Assembly: GCF_028473145.1 (NCBI RefSeq)
Contig: NZ_CP092370.1
Location: 1,922,001-1,986,000 of the forward strand
Length of the DNA: 64,000 nt
Direction: 5' to 3'
DNA from: Flavobacterium sp. CBA20B-1
GTDB lineage: Bacteria > Bacteroidota > Bacteroidia > Flavobacteriales > Flavobacteriaceae
Below are positions 1-8,348 of the stretch, in pieces (the stretch's first letter is position 1; every line of letters starts with the position of its first letter). Under the pieces are notes generated by a model. The model was given only the letters and a program-made list of their open reading frames with translations, was not told the DNA's origin and did not search any database. Made by a program: the position numbers and the translations under genes.

Positions 1-1129
1 TCAAAACGGGCTTTTCATCATTGTTTTCTGGAACCTTATATTTTTGAAACGCTGTTTGTTCAAACTTTATTTTAGCGGTATCAAAAATCTGCACGTCAAT
101 ATTGGTTCCCGAAGTGTCTGGCAAAAATAGCATTCCTTGATTCGTGGCACGTTCGGCTACTAAAGCGCGCAAATCACTGTTTCCTTTTTTACTTAATTCT
201 TCAAAAATTTCGTTTTGGTTTTTACCTTTCAACTTTTGTTGCAGCACATTTTCGGCAAAAATCGAATTCATTACACTGTGCATATTCGCACTAATAATGT
301 GCAACGGACGGTTTAATAACTGTAAACGTTGCAATTCGGTTTTTATTTTGGTTGCCCAAATTTCTCCGTAAATATGATGCCCCAAACGCTCGCGCAAAAT
401 TGGGCTAAAAGTAATGGTTCTTTTGTTGTTATCCAACACTTCTTCCAAAGCAATTTTCCCCAACCAATAAATTACATGTAAAAACCGATCCAGATTTTCA
501 TCGGTGGCAAATGCATCATAAATAGCGTTTATTTCGGCAAAAGTTCTTCCTAAAATTATAGAGGTATGCGAAATGGCAATTTCACGTTCGTTGCGCTCTA
601 ATGGCTCGGCTTTTAGCACAGCCTCTTGCAATTTTAACCAATCGCGTGAAACATTGTCGTCATCGTCAATTAAAATACGGTCTTTAATTTTGTGTGATTC
701 TACAAACATAAAGGTGAGGTGCGTTAACACATCATAAATATCCGATCGTCCACGGGTGATTTCGATATTCATCTGTTCTTTGTCGATCCGGTAGCAATTA
801 CGACGGCGTTTTGGCGGCACAATGGCTTTAAAGTGCGATTGTGAATAACCTTCGTCTGATGTTAGGTTGATGTATCGACACTCTTCAATTCCCACAGGTA
901 AACGCTCTATTACATAAAGCAAACCGTTTAGTTCTACTTTTTCATCGGCGATTGATCCATAAATTTCTGGTCGTAAAAGCAATAAAGCCTCGCGCAAGGT
1001 TTCGCCCGAAACCCCCATTGGTTTGTAAAATCCGCGGTTAAACAAATGGCGCATGGTGATGTACAAGCGCTCAACCGCTGCCGATGATTCTTGTGCTCGT
1101 GTTCTTGTTATGTATTTTATTTCTGTCAT
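1..1129 (-). CDS. Conserved Bacteroidota protein of unknown function (partial, C-terminus outside window)
   Basis: The reading frame is open from an ATG at 1127-1129 to the window edge, about 376 codons, beginning MTEIKYITRTRAQESSAAVE. The visible part is soluble: no signal peptide, no membrane segment, and a charged, helix-rich composition (e.g. PPKRRRNCYRIDKEQMN near residue 125). It resembles a conserved cytosolic Bacteroidota family that I think is catalogued as DUF6909, but I am not sure of that name. It has good codon usage throughout and no internal stop, so it is a real gene. Upstream lies a short tandem repeat; the next gene upstream (a secreted carboxypeptidase-regulatory-domain protein) is on the same strand about 110 bp away. 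No function can be given from sequence alone. Confidence 0.75.
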   Translation of the reverse strand, partial: MTEIKYITRTRAQESSAAVERLYITMRHLFNRGFYKPMGVSGETLREALLLLRPEIYGSIADEKVELNGLLYVIERLPVGIEECRYINLTSDEGYSQSHFKAIVPPKRRRNCYRIDKEQMNIEITRGRSDIYDVLTHLTFMFVESHKIKDRILIDDDDNVSRDWLKLQEAVLKAEPLERNEREIAISHTSIILGRTFAEINAIYDAFATDENLDRFLHVIYWLGKIALEEVLDNNKRTITFSPILRERLGHHIYGEIWATKIKTELQRLQLLNRPLHIISANMHSVMNSIFAENVLQQKLKGKNQNEIFEELSKKGNSDLRALVAERATNQGMLFLPDTSGTNIDVQIFDTAKIKFEQTAFQKYKVPENNDEKPVL

Positions 1130-1176
1130 TTTTTTGTTTCAGGTTTCAGGTTTAATATTCTTATAGCATCAATTCC

Positions 1177-1221
1177 ACAACATACATATCTACAATATAC
1201 ATATCTACAATATACATTTCT
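1177..1221. repeat. 15-bp tandem repeat, three units
   Basis: Three consecutive 15-bp units (ACAACATACATATCT, ACAATATACATATCT, ACAATATACATTTCT) followed by a partial fourth. They lie between two minus-strand genes, in the leader of the partial gene at the window start. Confidence 0.85.
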
Positions 1222-1240
1222 ACAATTATACAACCATAAA

Positions 1241-2110
1241 CTAATTTGATAAAATCAATCCAATTGCAGGATCAACAATTTCTTTTGGTGCATTTGGATT
1301 TCTTGGCTGAAACTGATCGTTTGGAAACCATTCGCCGTGCATGTACCGAAACGAAGCCGTTTTTTCTACTTTATTGTTCATCACATCGGGCTGGTAACGA
1401 AAATCTTCAAACAATTGGTCGCCTTTTACAAAATTTGCTGCTCTAAATTGATTGTTTTCGGTTATTAACCATTCTACTGCCACAAAAATACCATTTTTTG
1501 GAATTTTAATATTGTGTTTTAAAACGTTGATTAAATTTTTCTTAGTGCCGCGTTTAACTGTTGCAATGATAGGATCAACCAATAAATCATCGCTTGGACA
1601 ACCGTATTCATTCATTCGTAAAAACCGAATTTTGATGGTGGCTGCAGCCACGGCGCTTTTGGTATAAACAATTACTTTATCAATATATTGAACTGATTTT
1701 ATTTCGGCATTGTTTTCAAAAAACCGACCATACATATACGGTACATTTCCTGGCGTGAAATACATGTTTTCATAATGTGCATTGCCAATGGTGTGATGAA
1801 ACGATTTTTCGGGCAAAACCAGCAATGCAGGCTGTGGAATTTCGTAAGCTTCTAATATTACATTTGTGGTTTTTGATGCTTCTTCTTTAAAGATTGTGTG
1901 TCCCGAAGCATTGAAAATCAACGTGTCTGTTGCCAATGCCGACGGTATATAGAACATACCCAACGAATCGGTTGTAGCGCCGTCGCTTCCATCTAAAACC
2001 CAAATATTTGTCAGTGGCAACGGTTTGTTTTCGGTGTTCACCACCTTGCCGCTAATCTGTGCAAACACACACATTGGAGTTATTAATAAAAGAAACAGCA
2101 ACTTTTTCAT
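1241..2110 (-). CDS. Secreted protein with carboxypeptidase-regulatory-like domain
   Basis: 289 aa. An N-terminal signal peptide (KK followed by a Leu/Ile-rich core, likely cut after VFA near residue 17) is followed by QISGKVVNTENKPLPLTNIWV, the start of a CarboxypepD_reg-like beta-sandwich (about residues 18-95) common in Bacteroidota envelope proteins. The remaining about 190 residues are beta-rich without a motif I recognise. The protein is probably exported to the periplasm or outer membrane. The start lies only 3 bp after the stop of the upstream GH3-family gene, so the two are almost certainly co-transcribed; the link between their functions is unknown. Confidence 0.75.
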   Translation of the reverse strand: MKKLLFLLLITPMCVFAQISGKVVNTENKPLPLTNIWVLDGSDGATTDSLGMFYIPSALATDTLIFNASGHTIFKEEASKTTNVILEAYEIPQPALLVLPEKSFHHTIGNAHYENMYFTPGNVPYMYGRFFENNAEIKSVQYIDKVIVYTKSAVAAATIKIRFLRMNEYGCPSDDLLVDPIIATVKRGTKKNLINVLKHNIKIPKNGIFVAVEWLITENNQFRAANFVKGDQLFEDFRYQPDVMNNKVEKTASFRYMHGEWFPNDQFQPRNPNAPKEIVDPAIGLILSN

Positions 2111-2113
2111 ACG

Positions 2114-3604
2114 CTATTTTAATTTGTGAATAAAATCGGCAATTTTACGGTCGTTTGCCAAACGCGGCAATTTGTTTTGTCCGCCCAATTTTCCTTCTGA
2201 TTTCATGTATTCGTTAAAACCTCCATTTGGAACTTTGGTAATTACTAAAGTACGCAAAATACTACCAACAATTAAATCATCATAATAAACATTTTGTTTT
2301 CTTAACGCAGCATCGATCTTTAAAGCGAAATCGTCCAGATTTGTTGGTTCTTTTTCAAATTCTACCAACCATTCATGGTAAGGCAGTCCACTTTCGGGGT
2401 TAATTTGAGGCGCAACAGTAAATTCGGTAACAGTAGCATCTGTTTCGTTTAAAGCTTGCTGCATTGCTTCCTCTACTTCTTTGCCAATTACGTGTTCGCC
2501 GAAAGCCGAAATATAGTGTTTTATGCGTCCAGTTACCACAATTCTATAGGGTTTTAAACTTGTAAACATCACCGTATCGCCAATATTATAGGCCCACAAA
2601 CCGGCATTTGTGCTAATAATGATTACATAATTAACGTTTAATTCCACTTCACCTATTGTGTTACGTTTGGGATTTTCGGTATAAAATTCATCGGCTTTAA
2701 TAAACTCGTAAAAAATACCTGCGTTTAAAAGCAACAACATTCCTTTTGCTTTTTGCGAATCTTGATAGGCAAAAAATCCTTCGGATGCCGGATACAGTTC
2801 AATACTATCTACTTTTCTGCCAATTAATTGTTCAAATTTTTTGCGATAAGGTTCATAATTCACGCCGCCATAAATAAACAAGTTGAAATTTTTAAACAAA
2901 TCGCCTACTTTTTTATTTGAAACCTGAATCAATAGATCGAAATACATTTGCACCCAAGAAGGAATTCCAGAGATAACTGTCATGTTTTGATTTTTGGTTT
3001 CTTGCACAATCGCATCCACCTTTGTTTCCCAATCATCGATACAATTTGTTTCCCAACTTGGCAAGCGGTTTTTTTGCAGGTATTTCGGAACGTAATGCGC
3101 GGCAATACCTGATAATCGTCCGACTTTCACTCCGTTTTTCTCCGTCATTTCGGGACTTCCCTGTAAAAAGATCATTTTACCATCAACAAAAGCGACTTTT
3201 TTGGTTTCTTGGATATAAAATAAAATGGCATTTCGAGCCGCTTCGATATGATAAGGCATGGATTCTTTAGTAATGGGGATATACTTTGCACCGGATGTGG
3301 TACCCGATGTTTTTGCAAAATAAAGCGGTTTGCCCTTCCATAAAACGTTTTTTTCACCGGCAACTACTTTATCCACATACGGTTTTAGGGCTTCGTAATC
3401 GCGCACGGGAACATATTTCGCAAAATCTTCGTACGATTTTATGGCATAAAACAAATGGTCTTTTCCAAACTGTGTGTGTTTTGCTTGCTGAATGAGTGAA
3501 TGAAAAATTTTCTGCTGCGTTTCAACAGGTTTTATCATCCATTTTTGCTGTTGCATAACAACAATGTTGGCGAATATCTTGGCAAAAAATGATTTTAAAG
3601 ACAT
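2114..3604 (-). CDS. GH3 auxin-responsive promoter family protein (adenylate-forming enzyme fold)
   Basis: 496 aa, full length for bacterial GH3 proteins. The phosphate-binding signature FAKTSGTTSGAKYIPIT lies near residue 95, and the C-terminal region has the acyl-adenylate type motifs YRIVVTGRIKHYISAFGEHV near residue 370. In plants GH3 enzymes adenylate a carboxylic acid and conjugate it to an amino acid; the substrate of the bacterial members is not established. There is no signal peptide, so it acts in the cytosol. It is the first gene of a two-gene unit with the secreted protein at 1241-2110. Family assignment is firm, substrate unknown. Confidence 0.9.
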   Translation of the reverse strand: MSLKSFFAKIFANIVVMQQQKWMIKPVETQQKIFHSLIQQAKHTQFGKDHLFYAIKSYEDFAKYVPVRDYEALKPYVDKVVAGEKNVLWKGKPLYFAKTSGTTSGAKYIPITKESMPYHIEAARNAILFYIQETKKVAFVDGKMIFLQGSPEMTEKNGVKVGRLSGIAAHYVPKYLQKNRLPSWETNCIDDWETKVDAIVQETKNQNMTVISGIPSWVQMYFDLLIQVSNKKVGDLFKNFNLFIYGGVNYEPYRKKFEQLIGRKVDSIELYPASEGFFAYQDSQKAKGMLLLLNAGIFYEFIKADEFYTENPKRNTIGEVELNVNYVIIISTNAGLWAYNIGDTVMFTSLKPYRIVVTGRIKHYISAFGEHVIGKEVEEAMQQALNETDATVTEFTVAPQINPESGLPYHEWLVEFEKEPTNLDDFALKIDAALRKQNVYYDDLIVGSILRTLVITKVPNGGFNEYMKSEGKLGGQNKLPRLANDRKIADFIHKLK

Positions 3605-3746
3605 GGTTTGTTTTTTTTATTACAAAAATCGTATTTACTGCTTGAATAAAACAATAAACTGTGCAAAAAAGTTTCAATTCAAAATATTAACAGTATGCGG
3701 TGTTAAAAATTACAAAATAAAAAAATAAGTTCGGTTTAAAAAGTTA

Positions 3747-3754
3747 TATCTTTG
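3747..3754 (+). promoter_or_regulatory. -7 promoter element of the tatA pair
   Basis: TATCTTTG matches the Bacteroidota -7 consensus TAnnTTTG and lies 26 bp before the first tatA start. I see no convincing -33 TTTG. Confidence 0.55.
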
Positions 3755-3780
3755 CTTATAATTAATTATAATTAAATATA

Positions 3781-3969
3781 ATGAATTTTTTAGCAGTGTT
3801 TTTAGGAATGGTTAGTCCGTGGCAAATAATTTTAATTGTTGCTGTGATTTTATTAATGTTTGGTGGACGAAAAATTCCGGAATTGATGCGTGGTTTAGGT
3901 TCTGGGATTAAAGAGTTTAAAGACGCTACAAAAGATGACGAAAACAAAGATCAATCTAAAAAAGAATAG
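3781..3969 (+). CDS. tatA: Sec-independent translocase protein TatA/TatE, copy 1
   Basis: 62 aa. It has the TatA layout: one N-terminal membrane helix (about residues 10-24), the [20 protein letters not shown] amphipathic-helix signature, and a charged tail. TatA forms the pore-like oligomer through which folded twin-arginine substrates cross the inner membrane. The N-terminus is slightly longer than in copy 2. It is followed after 6 bp by a second tatA, so the two form an operon. No tatC is in the window. Confidence 0.92.
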   Translation: MNFLAVFLGMVSPWQIILIVAVILLMFGGRKIPELMRGLGSGIKEFKDATKDDENKDQSKKE

Positions 3970-3975
3970 TACACA

Positions 3976-4170
3976 ATGGGAAGATTTGGTGCAACAGAAA
4001 TAATATTAATAGTAGCTGTTTTATTATTACTTTTCGGCGGAAAAAAGATTCCAGAATTGATGAAAGGATTAGGTTCGGGGATTAAAGAATTTAAAGATGC
4101 TACCAAAGACAATAGCGGAGCAACTACAAATTCGAATAAAAAGAACGATTCAGAAACAAAATCAGAATAA
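3976..4170 (+). CDS. tatA: Sec-independent translocase protein TatA/TatE, copy 2
   Basis: 64 aa, a paralogue of the gene just upstream. The amphipathic helix signature [20 protein letters not shown] is nearly identical, and the tail is Asn/Ser/Lys-rich. A single membrane helix spans about residues 8-22. A tandem duplication is the simplest origin; one copy could have taken a TatE- or TatB-like role, but the sequence does not say. A clear terminator follows immediately. Confidence 0.92.
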   Translation: MGRFGATEIILIVAVLLLLFGGKKIPELMKGLGSGIKEFKDATKDNSGATTNSNKKNDSETKSE

Positions 4171-4174
4171 ATGT

Positions 4175-4200
4175 AAAGATGCTTTTTAGCATCTTTTTTT
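4175..4200 (+). terminator. Rho-independent terminator of the tatA pair
   Basis: Perfect 8-bp stem AAAGATGC / GCATCTTT with a 6-nt loop, followed by a T run. Confidence 0.9.
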
Positions 4201-4203
4201 ATT

Positions 4204-4638
4204 TGCAAATAATTCCAAATGAACTTGAATTAACGAGTTTTTGCTTATCATTACAGTTTAGCAATTCGCACAAATTAAATACCCGCCTGAAAAGCTTCAG
4301 ACGGGTATCCCTTATAAAACATAATAAAAACACTACTTTCTTTTAATTCTGCAGCCGTATAGAGCGACTGCTCTCTTTCTCATAACAATTCTTTTTTTGA
4401 ACAATTTTTGTTTATAAGGTTATTTTCTTTTTCATAAAGTATATTACAAATGAAAGACCAAAACCACATTTATAATCAAAAAAAACAAATAATTAATTCA
4501 AACAACTGATATTCAACAAATTATATAAGAATAAATAAAATTATTTATTTTTCAAATATAACACAAATTTGTTACAAAACTATGTTTTTTTTTCCCGAAT
4601 TGAGTAATATTTCCACTATTTTATCATTTCTATCGTTT
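4204..4638 (-). other. 435-bp intergenic region with hairpins, possible minus-strand small RNA
   Basis: No ORF is supported here. On the minus strand there is a -7-like TATATTTG (4553-4560), then a tight AGAGC-AGTC-GCTCT hairpin near 4357-4370, then a long GC-rich hairpin (4279-4308, ACCCGcCTGAA / TTCAGaCGGGT) that reads into a T-rich stretch, as a terminator would. This could be an independent small RNA or the distal terminator of tex. A small-RNA reading is inference only. Confidence 0.3.
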
Positions 4639-6765
4639 TTAAAGAATCATGCTAAGCTGCAAACGCTTTTTCTGCTGATCTACTTCCAATACTTTTACCT
4701 GCACATGTTCGTGTAGTTTCACCACCTCGTTTACATCCGAAACAAAACCTTCTTTCAACTGTGAGATATGCACCAAACCGCTTTCTTTAATACCGATATC
4801 TACAAAACAACCAAAATTGGTGATATTGTTAATAATGCCGTTGTACACTTTGCCCACCTCAACATCGTTTATCGATTTTAAAGAAGCATCAAATTCCAAA
4901 ACTTTTGCTTTTTTGCGTGGATCTAATCCCGGTTTTTCCAATTCTTTCAACAAATCGTTTATATAATGCATTCCAAATTGCTCTGAAATATAGTTTGATG
5001 GATTGATCTTTTCGATAGCTGATTTATTTCCGATTAATTCATTGGCATTAATTTTTAAATCTTTTGCCATTTTTTCAACCAAATTGTAAGCTTCCGGATG
5101 CACTGCCGAATTATCCAGCACAAAATCTCCGTTTACAATTCTAACAAAAGCTGCTGCTTGCTGATACGCTTTTTCGCCCAAACGCGGTACGTTTTTCAAC
5201 TCTTTTCTATTGGTAAAAGCTCCATTTTCTGCTCGGTAGGCAACAATCTTTTCTGCCAATTTTTCACCGATACCTGAAACGTAACTCAACAGCGATTTAC
5301 TTGCCGTATTTAAGTTGATTCCGATTTTATTAACGCATCGAACCACCACCTGATCCAATTCTTCTTTCAACAAAGTTTGATCCACATCGTGTTGATACTG
5401 CCCTACTCCTATTGACTTTGGATCGATTTTTACCAATTCTGCCAACGGATCTTGCAATCTGCGACCAATAGAAACAGCACCGCGAACAGTAACATCATAA
5501 TTTGGAAATTCCTCACGAGCAATTTTTGATGCCGAATAAACCGATGCGCCTGCTTCACTCACCACAAAAACTTGCAAAGGCTTATCAAACGCTACTTTTT
5601 TAATAAAGAATTCTGTTTCGCGACTCGCCGTTCCGTTGCCAATGGCAATAGCATCAATTTTATACGAATTTGCCATTGAACGTACTTTTTTGGTAGCCAT
5701 GGCAATATCTTTTTGTGGTGCGTGGGGAAATATGGTTTCGTTGTACAACAGATTTCCGTTTTCATCGATACACACAACTTTACAGCCGGTTTTAAATCCA
5801 GGGTCGATTCCCATGACACGTTTTTCACCTAATGGTGCCGACAATAACAACTGCGATAAATTCTCTGAAAAAACACCGATCGACTGTAAATCGGCTTTTA
5901 GCTTGTATTCCTGCAACACTTCGTTAGACAACGCCGGTTCTAACAAACGCTTGTACGAATCGGCAACTGCTTTGGAAATTTCAGCAGCTGTTTCGTGGTT
6001 TTTGTTTTTAATTACGGCATCTTCTATAAATGTAATGGCTTCGGTTTTATCAATGCTTACATCAAGCTTTACAAAACCTTCGTTATTGGCGCGCAACATT
6101 GCCAATAATCGGTGGGCGGGTGCTTTAAACAAAGGTTCGTTCCAATCAAAATACTGTTCAAATTTCTTTGCGGCATCTTCGTCTTTCTTAGTTTTCACAA
6201 CTTTTGTCGAAATTTCTGCATGGCGCTGAAACTTGCGTCGAAGTGCTTTTCGAACAAAAATATTTTCGTTGATCCATTCGGCAATAATATCTCTAGCACC
6301 TTGCAAAGCATCTTCAGAAGAAAAAACTTTACTGTTTAAATATCTTTCGGCAGTGTATTCCAGATCATCTACATTTTGCGACATGATCATTTTTGCCAAG
6401 GGTTCTAATCCGGCTTCACGAGCAGTGTCGGCTTTGGTTTTCCTTTTCTTTTTAAAGGGAAGATATAAATCTTCAATTTCGACCAAATCAAAAGACTGCT
6501 GAATTTTATCTTTCAAAAAATCGGTTAACTGACCTTGTTCTTCTATCGATGCCAAAACGGCTTCTTTCCGTTTGATAATTGTTTCAAACTGATTAGAAAG
6601 TTTGGCAATTTGTTCAATTTGAACTTCATCTAAATTGCCCGTAGCATCTTTTCTATACCTTGCGATAAACGGAATGGTGCAATCTTGAGCTAATAATTCT
6701 AAGGTGTTTTGTATGGATTTATCGGAAACGGTAACTTTTTCCTTTATGTATTGAATAGTGTTCAT
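4639..6765 (-). CDS. tex: Tex family RNA-binding transcriptional accessory protein
   Basis: 708 aa from the ATG at 6765, which begins MNTIQYIKEKV; an in-frame ATG 21 bp upstream is possible but adds an atypical stretch. The order is the classic Tex one: N-terminal helical region, YqgF/RNase H-like domain (VMGIDPGFKTGCK near residue 315), helix-hairpin-helix segment (LLSYVSGIGEKLAEKIVAYR near 495), and a C-terminal S1 domain (VGKVYNGIINNITNFGCFVD near 635). Tex binds nucleic acid and is thought to assist transcription and stress tolerance. It is monocistronic and divergent from the DUF1294 gene, with overlapping 5' regions. Confidence 0.95.
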   Translation of the reverse strand: MNTIQYIKEKVTVSDKSIQNTLELLAQDCTIPFIARYRKDATGNLDEVQIEQIAKLSNQFETIIKRKEAVLASIEEQGQLTDFLKDKIQQSFDLVEIEDLYLPFKKKRKTKADTAREAGLEPLAKMIMSQNVDDLEYTAERYLNSKVFSSEDALQGARDIIAEWINENIFVRKALRRKFQRHAEISTKVVKTKKDEDAAKKFEQYFDWNEPLFKAPAHRLLAMLRANNEGFVKLDVSIDKTEAITFIEDAVIKNKNHETAAEISKAVADSYKRLLEPALSNEVLQEYKLKADLQSIGVFSENLSQLLLSAPLGEKRVMGIDPGFKTGCKVVCIDENGNLLYNETIFPHAPQKDIAMATKKVRSMANSYKIDAIAIGNGTASRETEFFIKKVAFDKPLQVFVVSEAGASVYSASKIAREEFPNYDVTVRGAVSIGRRLQDPLAELVKIDPKSIGVGQYQHDVDQTLLKEELDQVVVRCVNKIGINLNTASKSLLSYVSGIGEKLAEKIVAYRAENGAFTNRKELKNVPRLGEKAYQQAAAFVRIVNGDFVLDNSAVHPEAYNLVEKMAKDLKINANELIGNKSAIEKINPSNYISEQFGMHYINDLLKELEKPGLDPRKKAKVLEFDASLKSINDVEVGKVYNGIINNITNFGCFVDIGIKESGLVHISQLKEGFVSDVNEVVKLHEHVQVKVLEVDQQKKRLQLSMIL

Positions 6766-6792
6766 TGCATGAATTTTGAACTGCAAAAATAC

Positions 6793-6800
6793 TACCTTTG
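6793..6800 (+). promoter_or_regulatory. -7 promoter element of the DUF1294 gene
   Basis: TACCTTTG fits TAnnTTTG and lies 16 bp before the ATG at 6817, giving a very short leader. It sits inside the 5' end of the longer upstream reading and so favours the start at 6817. Confidence 0.5.
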
Positions 6801-6816
6801 CACCAATTACTACCGT

Positions 6817-7092
6817 ATGAAATTTGTATTTATATACTTAATTATTGTAAACTACATTGCCTTTAGCTTGTACCATTTAGACAAGCAGCGGGCAATTAAG
6901 GGCAAACAGCGTATTTCTGAAAAAAACCTGTTAACTATTGCTGCGTTTGGTGGAACTTTGGGTGCTTATATTGGCATGCAGAAATACCGACACAAAACCA
7001 AAAAACTGAGTTTTCAATTGTGGTTTTACGGTATTTTAATTTTACAGATTATCTTCTTTTTTGCTATTTATAAGAAAAGGTTTTTTATTTGA
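6817..7092 (+). CDS. DUF1294 family small membrane protein
   Basis: 91 aa starting MKFVFIYLIIVNYIAFSLYH. The family pattern is visible: a first membrane helix, DKQRAIKGKQRISEKNLL, a second helix with GGTLGAYIGMQKYRHKTKK, and a third C-terminal helix. DUF1294 proteins are inner-membrane proteins of unknown function. The longer frame reading (from 6709) would overlap tex and the promoter element, so the internal ATG is preferred. Confidence 0.88.
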   Translation: MKFVFIYLIIVNYIAFSLYHLDKQRAIKGKQRISEKNLLTIAAFGGTLGAYIGMQKYRHKTKKLSFQLWFYGILILQIIFFFAIYKKRFFI

Positions 7093-7109
7093 TTTAAGAC
7101 TGATGTTCT

Positions 7110-7739
7110 TTAATCTTTAAAAATATTGAAGTCTTTCTTTATAATATCTAAAAATTCATTAACCGAAATCAATTCATCAACTGTAGGATATTTACTTAAG
7201 CAGGTTTCTGGATTATTGTAACTTATTTCATTAAAGATTTTTCCTTCACTAACTTGAATGTAATAACTTACACCATCAATTGTAGTACTTGATGTCTGGG
7301 AATTATAAAATTCACCCTTTTCTAAAAATATTTCAGATTTAGACTTCATCTTATAACTAATAGCGGAAGATGTTGGTATATGTTGAATATATGTATTCAA
7401 AAGCTTTAGAACAACATACTCCAAATTGTAAAATGATTTTAATTCAAAATGTTTGATTATAATTTCAGGTGAATCATTCAAAGTTTTTCTAGCAAACGTA
7501 TAATAAAAATCAGCTTTATATTCTTTCTTCTGTTCATCATAATAAATTCTGAACAATTCTAAACCTGTTGAAATCTCATGTTTCTTATAAACACGAATTT
7601 CATTTTTAAAAAATGGTATTGTATCAACCTTTAGTATTTTTTCTAATGTAGAAAGATATGATCTTTCACTTTCAGAAAATTTCTGACAGAAACCTGAAAA
7701 AGAACAAAACAAGAAGATTAATACAATACAATTTTTCAT
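7110..7739 (-). CDS. Secreted protein of unknown function
   Basis: 209 aa with a signal peptide (MKNCIVLIFLFCSFSGFCQ, likely cut near residue 18). The rest is mixed alpha/beta with no motif I recognise. Its ATG overlaps the stop of rpiB in a TAATG arrangement, so translation is probably coupled, although nothing in the sequence links it to sugar metabolism. Confidence 0.7.
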   Translation of the reverse strand: MKNCIVLIFLFCSFSGFCQKFSESERSYLSTLEKILKVDTIPFFKNEIRVYKKHEISTGLELFRIYYDEQKKEYKADFYYTFARKTLNDSPEIIIKHFELKSFYNLEYVVLKLLNTYIQHIPTSSAISYKMKSKSEIFLEKGEFYNSQTSSTTIDGVSYYIQVSEGKIFNEISYNNPETCLSKYPTVDELISVNEFLDIIKKDFNIFKD

Positions 7740-8170
7740 TAACTACAAGCAATTTTATTTACACGGGTTTCGTGGCGTCCGCCTTCAAATTCAGTGGTTA
7801 AAAAAGCATCAACCATTTCTAAAACTTGCGGAATAGCTGTAAAGCGAGCCGGAATAGAAATAACGTTTGCGTTGTTATGCTGGCGAGCCAAAACGGCAAT
7901 TTCTTTTGTCCAACACAAGGCACAACGAACACCCTGATGTTTGTTTGCACTCATGGCAATTCCGTTACCCGAACCACAGATTACAATTCCATAATCTACC
8001 TTGTTGTCTTCAACATCTTGGGCTACTTTATGTCCAAAATCCGGATAATCAACAGAATCAAACGTGTCGGTTCCGTAATTTACCACTTCAATTCCTTTGT
8101 CCTGAAGCATTTGCACCAACGCTTTTTTATATTCCGGACCTGCGTGATCGTTTCCTATTGCAATTTTCAT
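7739..8170 (-). CDS. rpiB: Ribose-5-phosphate isomerase B (RpiB/LacA family)
   Basis: 143 aa from the ATG at 8170. It interconverts ribose 5-phosphate and ribulose 5-phosphate in the pentose phosphate pathway. The signatures are MKIAIGNDHAGPEYK at the N-terminus, the active-site loop VICGSGNGIAMSANK with the catalytic Cys, and HNNANVISIPARF. The frame is open to 8278, but the extra residues are hydrophobic and would lie upstream of the -7 element, so the shorter start is right. Length matches the family (about 145 aa). Confidence 0.93.
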   Translation of the reverse strand: MKIAIGNDHAGPEYKKALVQMLQDKGIEVVNYGTDTFDSVDYPDFGHKVAQDVEDNKVDYGIVICGSGNGIAMSANKHQGVRCALCWTKEIAVLARQHNNANVISIPARFTAIPQVLEMVDAFLTTEFEGGRHETRVNKIACS

Positions 8171-8193
8171 ATCGTTTAGTTGTATTGTTTGTG

Positions 8194-8201
8194 CAAAGAT
8201 A
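8194..8201 (-). promoter_or_regulatory. -7 promoter element of rpiB
   Basis: TATCTTTG on the minus strand, 23 bp before the rpiB ATG. Confidence 0.55.
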
Positions 8202-8348
8202 CTTATTTTGAATGATTGGAAGAACATCTTTATAAGATAGATCCAGAAACGAAAATCATCATTTAATACAAATTTCACACTTCATCACCAATATTTTTTA
8301 TATCTTTAATAAGTATTTTAAGCCCATTGTGCTTAATAAAAATAATAT

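Noticed and set aside
5636..6229. 197-codon plus-strand open frame
   Set aside because: Antisense to the conserved Tex core; composition and lack of RBS show it is a shadow frame.
8171..8278. N-terminal extension of RpiB
   Set aside because: It lies over the -7 promoter element and adds a hydrophobic stretch absent from the family.
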